From assembly GCA_014379905.1 (NCBI GenBank), contig JACMKX010000004.1, positions 1-64,000 of the forward strand: 64,000 bases of DNA, given 5' to 3'. The position numbers and the translations under genes were made by a program. The notes beneath the pieces were generated by a model, which worked only from the letters and a program-made list of their open reading frames with translations, ran no database searches and was not told the origin of the DNA. Position 1 is the first letter of the stretch. Each line of letters starts with the position of its first letter. The DNA is from Ferruginibacter sp. (lineage in GTDB: Bacteria; Bacteroidota; Bacteroidia; Chitinophagales; Chitinophagaceae). Positions 15,842-24,160 of the stretch are shown here, in pieces.

Positions 15842-16825
15842 TTATTGCTGTTGTTGCTGCTGCTGCTGTACCATTTCCATATATCTTCTATAGGAATTTG
15901 TACTGGCATCGGGTGTTTTTAAAGAAGCATAAATAGCCTGCGCCGTTAATATAGCAGCTCGTTTATTGTTAACAATCCCATCTTCATGTGAAACCGAAAC
16001 GCCCACCTCCAGCGTTTGATTAGCGGTGCCTTTGTAAGTTCCTTTAACCGGGGAGCAGTCGGCAAAGTTTCGGCCAATAGCCAATCTCACATGCAGGTCG
16101 TCAACAATACACTTGTTTGTGGGATCAATACCCAGCCAGCCATAAAAAGGAATATAGGCTTCTACCCAGGCATGTGTGGCACCTTCGCCACGCAGGTTAT
16201 TGTCATGCGGGCAAACATAACCGCTTACATAACGTGCCGGGATAGACAACATTCGAAGCATGACCAATAATATATGTGCAAAATCCTGGCAAACACCCGC
16301 CCTAATCTGCCATATTTCGTCTACCGTAGTTTCAATACTGGTGATACCCTTTATATATTTAAAATTATCGTACACATATTGATTCAGTTGTAGCACGGCA
16401 TTATATACCGAAACAGTTTTGTAAAATCCTGCATCAGCAATTGCTTTTACTTCGGCCAGGTATTTAAAATTTTCCTGTTTTAAGAAGTCAAGAAAGGGAA
16501 GCAGGTCTTTTATTTCTTCAAGGTGCTTCCATTGCAGGGCTGTTTCATGATCGTCTGTTGGAAACGCTCGTTTTTTTGTTACTACAGAAATAGTAGAATC
16601 GATAACCAGTTCCGTATGCGGTGCAATGTTCATGAAGGAACCTACTTCATTATCGTAATAGTCTTTAAACACTGCCAGGAACGGTTCGCCGGTTATTTGA
16701 ATTTTTTGACTTTGCACCTCCTGGATTTCATCTTTTAGTGGAAACAATTTTATTTGGTTAGCGCTGTCTCTTACAGGCTCCGGGTAAGAATACTTAGTGA
16801 TATGCTGAATGATAAATCGTGGCAT
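15842..16825 (-). CDS. Transglutaminase-like cysteine protease family protein with C-terminal polyglutamine
   Basis: 327 residues. The N-terminal bacterial transglutaminase beta domain (IIQHITKYSYPEPVRDSANQ) precedes a transglutaminase-like core with the complete triad Cys179 (AGVCQDFAH), His218 (THAWVEAY) and Asp234 (GIDPTN). The protein ends in eight consecutive glutamines encoded by mixed CAG/CAA codons just before the stop. It is the last of a three-gene minus-strand cluster (ATP-grasp, alpha-E, transglutaminase; 21 nt after alpha-E). Families in such clusters are thought to make or trim a peptide product; the substrate is unknown. Confidence 0.92.
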   Translation of the reverse strand: MPRFIIQHITKYSYPEPVRDSANQIKLFPLKDEIQEVQSQKIQITGEPFLAVFKDYYDNEVGSFMNIAPHTELVIDSTISVVTKKRAFPTDDHETALQWKHLEEIKDLLPFLDFLKQENFKYLAEVKAIADAGFYKTVSVYNAVLQLNQYVYDNFKYIKGITSIETTVDEIWQIRAGVCQDFAHILLVMLRMLSIPARYVSGYVCPHDNNLRGEGATHAWVEAYIPFYGWLGIDPTNKCIVDDLHVRLAIGRNFADCSPVKGTYKGTANQTLEVGVSVSHEDGIVNNKRAAILTAQAIYASLKTPDASTNSYRRYMEMVQQQQQQQQ

Positions 16826-16846
16826 AAGTGCTGTTCTTTAATGTTT

Positions 16847-17782
16847 TTAGCCGTGTGAAAAATAATTATGACTGAAGGCAGTGGCAATTTGGTAAAGGGA
16901 TGATTTCGTGTCCGTTAAAAAATGGTGCAAACCTTCCTGTAGTATGGACTGGGAAGTTGAAAATTTAACCCGGCTTTTTATTTTCCCTATCATAAAATCT
17001 ACCTGGTTATAAGCCACCATATTCTTATCATTTTTTAATCTTTCAAAGTAATGGTGGAGATGGTTAACGGAATACAGTACCGACCGGGGAAACGTTTCAT
17101 TTAATAAAACTTGCTCCATTACATTGGTAGCATTAAAGCCACTGCGATAAGTTTTTAAATACAGTTCGTATCCTGATATGGACATGAGCATATATTTCCA
17201 ATAGGTAGTGTCAGCAGGGGTATCGGGTTCATACTGCAGGTTGCTGAATTTAATATCGAGAATGTCAGCCGTTTGAACCGCCCTTTCGAGGTATTTTCCA
17301 ATGTTAATGAATGCATTTCCTTCGCCGCGGCTCATGGTAACATCGGTTGTGCCAAAATACAATACACCATGTTTGATGAGGCTATCCAAAACCGTAATGG
17401 GATCTTCCCTTTGCAAAAAAGCAATCAGTTTGTCAGATCGTACAGCGTGGTAAAAATCGTTGAGGCATTGCCACATTTCTTTGGTAATATGATCCTGTAC
17501 ACTTCGCCCGTTTTCCCTGGCCTGTGTTACGATATTCAAAACAGAATTGCTGTTTTCTTTATCGGTTACCAGGTATTGTAAAACAGCCCTGCTGTTTTGC
17601 GCCAGGTCATCTGCTTTTTCATCAGAAAGAAAATTGAATATTTTCAGGGCGGGTTTCCATGAAAATTCCTGTATGTCATCCTGCGAAGAAGCATAATTTA
17701 TTTTTAGCATCCGCAAAATACCATCTGCCCTTTCCATGTACCGGCTCATCCAGTATAAACTATCTGCAACTCTACTTAGCAT
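16847..17782 (-). CDS. Alpha-E domain protein
   Basis: 311 residues beginning MLSRVADSLYWMSRYMERADG, the hallmark N-terminus of the alpha-E family. A longer frame to 17827 reads into the CCCCCT repeat and is rejected. The protein is almost entirely helical. Alpha-E proteins lie between circularly permuted ATP-grasp enzymes and transglutaminases in many genomes and are proposed to assist the peptide ligase; no activity has been established that I know of. It is 21 nt upstream of the transglutaminase gene. Confidence 0.92.
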   Translation of the reverse strand: MLSRVADSLYWMSRYMERADGILRMLKINYASSQDDIQEFSWKPALKIFNFLSDEKADDLAQNSRAVLQYLVTDKENSNSVLNIVTQARENGRSVQDHITKEMWQCLNDFYHAVRSDKLIAFLQREDPITVLDSLIKHGVLYFGTTDVTMSRGEGNAFINIGKYLERAVQTADILDIKFSNLQYEPDTPADTTYWKYMLMSISGYELYLKTYRSGFNATNVMEQVLLNETFPRSVLYSVNHLHHYFERLKNDKNMVAYNQVDFMIGKIKSRVKFSTSQSILQEGLHHFLTDTKSSLYQIATAFSHNYFSHG

Positions 17783-17786
17783 ATGA

Positions 17787-17920
17787 AACCCCCTAACCCC
17801 CTGAAGGGGGAACCCCGAAGAGTTCAATTTTTAAAGTGAATAATATTTTTGACAATTTACACTAAGATTTATTGGAGATTATAACCCACAGAAACCCAGT
17901 TCCCCCTTTAGGGGGTTCCC
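17787..17920. repeat. C/G-run inverted repeat between the alpha-E and ATP-grasp genes
   Basis: One arm at 17787-17816 contains CCCCCTAACCCCCTGAAGGGG. The other at 17899-17920 contains GTTCCCCCTTTAGGGGGTTC. Each arm is itself a small palindrome and the arms are inverted relative to each other. The last codons and the stop of the ATP-grasp gene (LGTP) lie inside the right arm. It is the same general type as the element inside rlmD. Confidence 0.7.
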
Positions 17921-19377
17921 AGCACCCATGTATCCTTACTTCCTCCCCCCTGCGATGAGTTTACTACGAGCGAACCTTCTTTCAATGCCACCCTTGTCAA
18001 TCCGCCCGGTACAATTTCAATACCGCCGGGACCGCACAAAGCATACGGCCGAAGATCCACACGCCTTGGCTGTAAACTGCCATTCATATAGCATGGGCAG
18101 GAAGATAAACTGATAATAGGCTGCGCAATAAATTCCCTTGGATTTTTTATAACACCTTCTTTGTATTCTATTATTTCTTTTTCAGAAGCAGCGCTACCCA
18201 TTAACATACCATAGCCCCCACTCTCATTTGTTTTTTTGATCACCATATTTTCAATGTTCTTAAAAACATGCTCTCTTTCCTCGGCTTTATCAAGATGATA
18301 GGTAGGAACGTTTTTAAGAATAGGTTCTTCGTTAAGGTAATAGCGTATCATGGCCGGCACGTATGTGTAAATAGCCTTATCATCTGCAACGCCATTGCCC
18401 ACTGCATTTACAATAGCTACATTACCTTTTCTGTAAGCGCTCATTATACCAGCCACGCCCAGTAAACTATTAGGATCGAAAACGAGGGGGTCCAAAAATT
18501 CATCATCAACTCTTCTGTAAATAACATCAACCTGTTGAAGGCCCATAGTAGTTTTCATGTACACTTTATGGTTGTCAACCACCAGGTCTTTTCCCTCTAC
18601 CAGTTCCACACCCATCAATCTTGCAAGCGTAGTATGTTCAAAATAAGCAGAATTGTATATACCCGGTGTTAATAGAACAATAGTTGGGTTGGCAACCTGT
18701 CTTGGCGAAAGTGATACAAGATTTCTGTGCAGAATATTGGGGTATTCCGTTACGCTCCTCACATTATTTTGAGGTAAAAGATCAGGAAAGATCCGTTTGG
18801 TAATTTCCCTGTTTTCCAGCATATAACTAACGCCACTGGGTGTACGCAGGTTATCTTCCAGAATATAAAACGATCCGTCGCTATCCCTTATCAGGTCAAT
18901 GCCTGAAATGTGCACATAAATGTCATATGGCACAGGGAAATTATGCATTTCCCTTAAGTAATGCGGGCAGCTGTAAATCATTTGAGCCGGCATTACGCCA
19001 TCTTTAATAATGAACTGGTTGCTGTAAATGTCTTTTAAAAAAAGGTTGAGGGCGGTTAGTCTTTGCTTGATTCCTTTTTCAATAAAAGACCATTCCGCAG
19101 ATGTAATAATGCGTGGAATAATGTCGAAAGGAAATATTTTTTCAATGCCTTCACCGCTGCTGTACACTGTAAAAGTGATGCCCTGGCTCATAAAAAGCCG
19201 TTTGGCCAGCTCTTCTTTTTTATTTAATTCGTCAACGGAAAGTTGCTGCAAAAATGCAAGTGCTTTTTGATATTGTTTCCTTACGGAAGCATCATAATAC
19301 ATTTCGTCCCAGGTATGGTCGTCTACCAGGTATGATTGCAACAGTTCACTTGCTTGCATAAGAGTTGGTTTAAGCAT
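17908..19377 (-). CDS. Circularly permuted type 2 ATP-grasp protein
   Basis: 489 residues from the Met at 19377 (MLKPTLMQASELLQSYL); an upstream ATG at 19482 extends into the neighbouring repeat region and is less likely. ATP-dependent carboxylate-amine/peptide-ligase fold with permuted order. Recognisable are GITFTVYSSGEGIEKIFPFD, RIITSAEWSFIEKGIKQR, ILEDNLRTPSGVSYMLENR, VNAVGNGVADDKAIY and VIKKTNESGGYGMLMG, which suits the glycine-rich nucleotide loop. The next two genes (alpha-E, transglutaminase) are its usual partners. The last residues come from the repeat element. The product is unknown. Confidence 0.92.
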   Translation of the reverse strand: MLKPTLMQASELLQSYLVDDHTWDEMYYDASVRKQYQKALAFLQQLSVDELNKKEELAKRLFMSQGITFTVYSSGEGIEKIFPFDIIPRIITSAEWSFIEKGIKQRLTALNLFLKDIYSNQFIIKDGVMPAQMIYSCPHYLREMHNFPVPYDIYVHISGIDLIRDSDGSFYILEDNLRTPSGVSYMLENREITKRIFPDLLPQNNVRSVTEYPNILHRNLVSLSPRQVANPTIVLLTPGIYNSAYFEHTTLARLMGVELVEGKDLVVDNHKVYMKTTMGLQQVDVIYRRVDDEFLDPLVFDPNSLLGVAGIMSAYRKGNVAIVNAVGNGVADDKAIYTYVPAMIRYYLNEEPILKNVPTYHLDKAEEREHVFKNIENMVIKKTNESGGYGMLMGSAASEKEIIEYKEGVIKNPREFIAQPIISLSSCPCYMNGSLQPRRVDLRPYALCGPGGIEIVPGGLTRVALKEGSLVVNSSQGGGSKDTWVLGTP

Positions 19378-19711
19378 AAACAGCAGGCAATCGAAGGATC
19401 TTTTCAAATATAATAAATCCTGCGGTGTTTTGAAATTGTATTTGTTCGATGTACCGATGCTACGAAAGATATTGATTAACACAGATCAATTAAATCAGCC
19501 ATGATCCGTTTAGCCGGCGTTATCAGCCTGTCCATTTTCAGCCCGCAGGTAAAAACTAAATCTTTAGCTATACGGCCAATAAAGACAAAACGCATCAACG
19601 CAGATAAAAGGTATCAATTAAAATCAGTGAAAATCCATTTTATCAGCATATCCTACTCCAACCCGGACAGTTAAAAATCAAATCCTGCAGGTATACCCTG
19701 TTTATTGAAAT

Positions 19712-19969
19712 AAGGCGGCTCCTCCGGAGCCCGTTCGACATCCCGGTCTTTTTGTATAAACAGTACGCTGCTTCGGAGCTGAAGATTGCTACATAGGTCC
19801 TGGGCTTGATATAACAGCAGCAATTGATGAGCCGGGTGATAATGATAATTAATAGCAAAGGAAGCGGTCAACTTATATCGACCATTAGGGGTACATCAAT
19901 GGGATGCTTTATATGAACTTTAATTACGGGGCCTTTATCAGTAAAAATCCGTTTAATCAGTTCTATCAG
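19712..19969 (+). repeat. 258-bp direct repeat, copy A
   Basis: It aligns without gaps to 20087-20344, offset exactly 375 bp, with only a handful of substitutions (for example GGGCTTGAT versus GGAATCGAT, and ACGGGGCC versus AGGGGGCC). It starts AAGGCGGCTCCTCCGGAGCC and ends TCTATCAG. Confidence 0.9.
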
Positions 19970-20086
19970 GATACCCACTCCAACCCGTAAGGTTAAAAAT
20001 CAAATCCCGGAGGGATATCCTGTTTAAAGAAATAAATAAATATTTTCGATCAACTCCGTAGGAGTTACCTCAAAATATTAATCAAT

Positions 20087-20344
20087 AAGGCGGCTCCTCC
20101 GGAGCCCGTTCGACATCCCGGTCTTTTTGTATAAACAGTACGCTGCTTCGGAGCTGAAGATTGCTACATAGGTCCTGGAATCGATATAACAGCAGCAATT
20201 GATGAGCCGGGTGATAATGATAATTAATAGCAAAGGAAGCGGTCAACTTATATCGTACATCAGGGGTACATCAATGGGATGCTTTATATGAACTTTAATT
20301 AGGGGGCCTTTATCAGTAAAAATCCGTTTAATCAGCTCTATCAG
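20087..20344 (+). repeat. 258-bp direct repeat, copy B
   Basis: Second copy of the 19712-19969 sequence, same orientation. The 117-bp spacer before it contains the palindrome ACTCCGTAGGAGT. No transposase or tyrosine transposase gene is adjacent. Confidence 0.9.
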
Positions 20345-20389
20345 CTTATTCATATTTAACCCGGAGGGTTAAAAACAAAAGTGTTTTAG

Positions 20390-20397
20390 TAATTTTG
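20390..20397 (+). promoter_or_regulatory. -7 promoter element TAATTTTG of kdsB
   Basis: TAATTTTG fits the -7 consensus, 16 nt before the kdsB ATG at 20414 and immediately after the repeat region. Confidence 0.45.
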
Positions 20398-20413
20398 CCA
20401 CTCAATTTTCCGC

Positions 20414-21145
20414 ATGATCAAAATAGCCATGATACCGGCACGCTATGCAGCTACCCGTTTCCCTTTTAAATTAATGCAACCCCTGGGAGATAAAACGGTT
20501 ATTCGCCAAACCTATGATAATACCGTGGCCACCCGTTTATTTGATGAGGTGTATGTAGTAACCGATCATGAAATTATTTTTACCGAGATCGTAAAAAATG
20601 GTGGAAAAGCTATTATGAGCCTGCATCCACATGAAAGTGGCAGCGACAGGATCGCCGAAGCGGTGGCCGGCATGGAAGCAGATATAGTACTGAATGTGCA
20701 GGGCGATGAGCCTTTTGTAAAAAAAGAACCGCTTCGCAAATTGCTTACGTCATTTGAAGATGAAAAAGTGCAGGTAGCCTCCCTGATGAAAAAATTTACC
20801 GACCCAACCCAGATCGGGAATCCTAATTATGTAAAAGTAGTAGTAGATAAAAACAAGGACTCTTTATTATTCAGCCGGTCTGTCATTCCCTTTCAGCGGG
20901 ATGAAACCATTACAGTTGATCATTACGAACATATTGGCGTGTATGCTTTTAGAAAGCAGGCATTGATACAATTCACGCTGTGGCCGCAGGCAGTAATAGA
21001 ACAGGCCGAAAAACTGGAGCAATTACGCTACCTGGAAAACGGTATCCGCTTACGCATGATTGAAACGGCGGAAGTAAGTGTAAAAATTGATGTGCCGGAA
21101 GATCTGCCTCTTGCTGAAGCTTATTTAAAAAATTTAACCGGATAA
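20414..21145 (+). CDS. kdsB: 3-deoxy-manno-octulosonate cytidylyltransferase
   Basis: 243 residues. Activates Kdo with CTP to CMP-Kdo for lipid A-core synthesis in the cytoplasm. Family motifs are IPARYAATRFPFKLM at the N-terminus, VVTDHEIIFTEIVKNGGKAIMS, the HESGSDRIAEAVA substrate motif, VLNVQGDEPFV, and HIGVYAFRKQAL. Length is normal. A DUF1569 gene follows after 5 nt, so the two are cotranscribed. kdsD lies 6 kb away on the other strand. Confidence 0.97.
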   Translation: MIKIAMIPARYAATRFPFKLMQPLGDKTVIRQTYDNTVATRLFDEVYVVTDHEIIFTEIVKNGGKAIMSLHPHESGSDRIAEAVAGMEADIVLNVQGDEPFVKKEPLRKLLTSFEDEKVQVASLMKKFTDPTQIGNPNYVKVVVDKNKDSLLFSRSVIPFQRDETITVDHYEHIGVYAFRKQALIQFTLWPQAVIEQAEKLEQLRYLENGIRLRMIETAEVSVKIDVPEDLPLAEAYLKNLTG

Positions 21146-21150
21146 TAGCT

Positions 21151-21600
21151 ATGCAAAATTTGTTTGAAACACATGTGTACAACGAAGTGCTGGAAAGAAT
21201 GGAGAAACTCTCACACCATTCAGAAAGAAACTGGGGCAAAATGGAAGTAGCACAAATGCTGGCGCATTGTAAAGCTGCATTTACAGTGCCTTTGAGCGAA
21301 AAGCCAATGAAAAGATCAGTGTTGGGCATTTTGGTAGGCTGGGCAGTAAAGTCGCAGCTATACAGTGATAAACCCTGGAGACATAATTTACCTACCGCAC
21401 CTAATTTTGTTATAAAAGATAAGAGGAGTTTTGATATAGAAAAAGGGGCACTGCAGGAACTCATTCATTCTTTTTATAAAAAAGGGCCCGAAAAAGTGGG
21501 CTTGTACCCTCATCCTATGTTTGGCAGCTTTACAAAAGAGCAATGGGGATGTTCTATGTATAAACACCTGGATCATCACTTCAGGCAGTTTGGGGTTTAA
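21151..21600 (+). CDS. DUF1569 (DinB-like) protein
   Basis: 149 residues with the DUF1569 pattern: NEVLERMEKLSHHSERNWGKMEVAQMLAHC near the N-terminus and HPMFGSFTKEQWG with KHLDHHFRQFGV at the end. DinB-type four-helix bundles often bind a metal through three His, and candidates are His41, His125 and His145-146. It is cytoplasmic. No specific reaction is known. It probably shares a transcript with kdsB (5 nt apart), a pairing whose meaning I cannot tell. Confidence 0.85.
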   Translation: MQNLFETHVYNEVLERMEKLSHHSERNWGKMEVAQMLAHCKAAFTVPLSEKPMKRSVLGILVGWAVKSQLYSDKPWRHNLPTAPNFVIKDKRSFDIEKGALQELIHSFYKKGPEKVGLYPHPMFGSFTKEQWGCSMYKHLDHHFRQFGV

Positions 21601-21649
21601 ACAGGGCGTTGTAAGTAGCTGATGGGAAAGACCCCCTATGAACCATCAA

Positions 21650-22942
21650 CTATTTCCATACATAATACAGCACCCCATTCTTATCATCTGTAAAAAAGAA
21701 AGAATGGTCGCTTACCATTAAAATATCGCAGGGCCGGCCATGACGGTCGGCTTCTGTTTTGCCTGTTAAAAAGCCACTGACAATATCTGTATAGCGGTCA
21801 TTCTTTTCCAGCCTCACAATGGAATTGCCTCTTTGTCGTGAAACAGTGGTACTGCCATGCAGGCAAACCAGCACGGTATTTTTTAAAACCGGGTCATCAA
21901 AGTTTTTAAAAAAATCGAAACCGAGCGGGGCACTGTGTGCTTTAAAACCCAGGAATGCTTTTGGTGGCTGCCTTACCCAGGCTGCTTTTGCAGAATCTTT
22001 GAATTGTTCATCTGCATAAATTGTTTGTTTGTATTGATAATAAAAGGGCCAGCCATAGTAGCCGTTTTTTTCAATTTGCTGAAATGGGTCTTCGGGTTTA
22101 TCTGCTCCTATCAAATCCCTGCCCATTCCTGATCCCCATAATTGATCCCCAATCCATTTTATACCAACGCTGTTTCTCAAACCTCTTGCAAAAATGATTG
22201 CATTGCTTCCATCGGGGTTCATTTCTAATACAGAAGCCCGCAATTCTTCTTTTTCTATACAGGCATTGCAACTGCTGCCTACACTTACATATAATTTATC
22301 GTTATGAAAAGCTACGCTACGGGTAAGATGCCAGCCACCATATTTATAACTCAATCCATAATCAGGAAAGGTAGCAATGGTTTGGCCGCTGTCTTTTGGT
22401 TGCGCATCCCCCGCTTTATAAACAAAACGACGAAGCCTGCCGGTTTCCGCAATGTAAATATGGTCCTTATAAAAAGCTACCTGGTTTGGATTGTGCAGGC
22501 TGGTTAAATAAGGTGTGACTGTTTCAAACTTTTTGCTGCTGTCACTCCAGTTTTCAAAAATAAGTACACGGCCTTTTTTATTATCTGAAGTATTGAGCAT
22601 ATCTGTAGCAAACAATCTTCCATCGGGACTTAATGCAAGGAAACGCAACCGCTGACTGATCTCAGCGGCTATAGTTATTTTATACCCCTGGGGTATATTC
22701 AAATAAAAAGAATCCCCTTTTTGTAACTGTATAAGGTGCGGACTTAATTTTATTTTTGCCGGTTCCTTATGCCATTCCGGGGCTGCAGCGGAACTGTCAG
22801 CATTCTTTTCTTCCAGAAAGGTTGTAGTTACTACCGGGTCAGCCTTAACTGAAATGGCTACTTCTTTAATTTCCTTTTTTTGTTCCTTGCAGCTCAACAG
22901 CAGCATAACAGCAAAAAGGCAACTAAAAATTTTATTGTACAT
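21650..22942 (-). CDS. PQQ-dependent sugar dehydrogenase-like lipoprotein
   Basis: 430 residues. The signal ends in LLLSC (Cys18). The mature part has the six-bladed propeller of glucose/sorbosone dehydrogenases: IAAEISQRLRFLALSPDGRLFAT, NPNQVAFYKDHIYIAETGRLRRF, VGSSCNAC, FARGLRNSVGIKW and FLTGKTEADRHGRPCDILM. It is periplasmic or surface-exposed, and oxidises a sugar or aldose if PQQ binds. A tandem Cys pair (CNAC) is present. The start overlaps the end of the aminotransferase gene by 11 nt, so it is translationally coupled to it. Confidence 0.87.
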   Translation of the reverse strand: MYNKIFSCLFAVMLLLSCKEQKKEIKEVAISVKADPVVTTTFLEEKNADSSAAAPEWHKEPAKIKLSPHLIQLQKGDSFYLNIPQGYKITIAAEISQRLRFLALSPDGRLFATDMLNTSDNKKGRVLIFENWSDSSKKFETVTPYLTSLHNPNQVAFYKDHIYIAETGRLRRFVYKAGDAQPKDSGQTIATFPDYGLSYKYGGWHLTRSVAFHNDKLYVSVGSSCNACIEKEELRASVLEMNPDGSNAIIFARGLRNSVGIKWIGDQLWGSGMGRDLIGADKPEDPFQQIEKNGYYGWPFYYQYKQTIYADEQFKDSAKAAWVRQPPKAFLGFKAHSAPLGFDFFKNFDDPVLKNTVLVCLHGSTTVSRQRGNSIVRLEKNDRYTDIVSGFLTGKTEADRHGRPCDILMVSDHSFFFTDDKNGVLYYVWK

Positions 22943-24077
22943 GTACGAGTCTTTTGGCAGCTTCCGCTAAGGTTGTTTCTTTTTTTGCAAAACAAAAACG
23001 CAGTACTTTATTCTCCTGTTTTGATTGGTAAAATGCAGATACGGGAATAGTGGCTACACCGTATTCTTTAATGAGCCTGGTGGCAAAATCCTTTTCTTTT
23101 TCATCGCTGATACCGTCATAACTGTATAACTGGAAATAACTTCCATAACTAGGCAAAGGTTTGAAAGGGGTGGCGTTCATGGCTTCTAAAAAATAGTCTC
23201 TTTTATTGCCGATGAATTTACCAAGCGCCAGGTACTCTTTTTCCTGCTCCAGAAATGCTGCCAATGCAAATTGTAAGGGACTGTTGCAGGTAAAACAATT
23301 GAACTGGTGTACTTTTCTAAACTCCTGCATGAGTCCCGGAGCTGCAATACAGTAGCCCATTTTCCAGCCAGTGCAGTGGTAAGTTTTACCAAAGGAGAAA
23401 CAAACAAAACTTCTTTTGTATAATTCCGGGAATTGCAGCACAGAAATATGTTTCTTATCATCAAATACAAGGTGCTCATACACTTCATCACTAATAATAA
23501 AAATTCCGCTGCCTTCTGTTAGTGCAGATAGCTGCTGCATATCAGCTTCATTCAGCAATGCACCTGTAGGATTATGGGGGCTGTTGATGATGATAGCTTT
23601 TGTTTTGGAGGAGATCTTTTGTTTAACCAGTTCCCAGTTAATGCTATAATCAGGATATTGTAAAGCAACAGGAACAGCAATAGCTCCATTGATTTCAATG
23701 TTTGGAATATAACTGTCATAGGCAGGTTCAAATATAATTACTTCGTCACCCTTATTTAGAATGCTGGTGAATGCAGTGTAAATTGCATAGGTGCCTCCCG
23801 GTGTAACGGTGATCTCGTCGTTCGCACTGACCTCGTTATTGTATAATTTTTTTACTTTTTCAGCTATGCGTTCCCGTAAAGCGGGCAGGCCATTCATATG
23901 CACATACTGATTGTTGCCCTGCTCCATTGCTTTGGTTACCAGCGATGTTAATTGCGGGTTCATCCCAAAATCAGGAAAGCCCTGGCCCAGGTTAATGGCA
24001 TTATACTGTTGTGCCAGCACGCTCATTTCTGTAAAGATGGTGGTGCCTACGTTGGGGAGTTTGCTTTGTAAAAACAT
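22932..24077 (-). CDS. Methionine aminotransferase-like PLP enzyme (class I/II)
   Basis: 381 residues, fold type I PLP enzyme of the kynurenine/methionine aminotransferase group (YbdL-like). Landmarks are NLGQGFPDFG near the N-terminus, TPGGTYAIYTAF, the INSPHNPTGALL Asn motif, ISDEVYEHLVFDD, the PLP-lysine motif SFGKTYHCTGWKMGY, and the C-terminal LRFCFAKKETTL arginine. It transaminates Met or aromatic amino acids; the preference is not decidable. It lies 83 nt after manC, with a 10-bp inverted repeat between. Confidence 0.92.
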   Translation of the reverse strand: MFLQSKLPNVGTTIFTEMSVLAQQYNAINLGQGFPDFGMNPQLTSLVTKAMEQGNNQYVHMNGLPALRERIAEKVKKLYNNEVSANDEITVTPGGTYAIYTAFTSILNKGDEVIIFEPAYDSYIPNIEINGAIAVPVALQYPDYSINWELVKQKISSKTKAIIINSPHNPTGALLNEADMQQLSALTEGSGIFIISDEVYEHLVFDDKKHISVLQFPELYKRSFVCFSFGKTYHCTGWKMGYCIAAPGLMQEFRKVHQFNCFTCNSPLQFALAAFLEQEKEYLALGKFIGNKRDYFLEAMNATPFKPLPSYGSYFQLYSYDGISDEKEKDFATRLIKEYGVATIPVSAFYQSKQENKVLRFCFAKKETTLAEAAKRLVHVQ

Positions 24078-24081
24078 TAAG

Positions 24082-24145
24082 AGGTCATTTGTCAGAAGCC
24101 ATAAGTAATTTGGAAAGATTGGAATGACTAAATGCCAAATGACCT
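24082..24145. repeat. Inverted repeat between manC and the aminotransferase gene
   Basis: AGGTCATTTG (24082-24091) and CAAATGACCT (24136-24145) are perfect 10-bp inverted copies with a 44-nt loop. It lacks a T-run and may be a processing or attenuation hairpin, or one of the word-like repeats of this genome. Confidence 0.55.
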
Positions 24146-24160
24146 AATGACTAATTATTT

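Larger units (their letters stand above)
19378..20413. other. About 1 kb gene-free repeat region
   Basis: No protein-like frame on either strand; the small frames here mirror the duplication. It is a mosaic of repeated words: two 258-bp copies, a roughly 73-bp segment present before and after the first copy (containing ACTCCAACCCG and GTTAAAAATCAAATCC), and short palindromes (CTCCTCCGGAG, ACTCCGTAGGAGT, TCCCGGAGGGA). Phrases such as AAAATCCGTTTAATCAG recur four times or so. The promoter of kdsB lies at its right end. Confidence 0.75.

Noticed and set aside
19643-19871. Short minus-strand frames in the repeat region
   Set aside because: They are read out of the duplicated 258-bp element, appear in overlapping frames, and lack protein-like composition.
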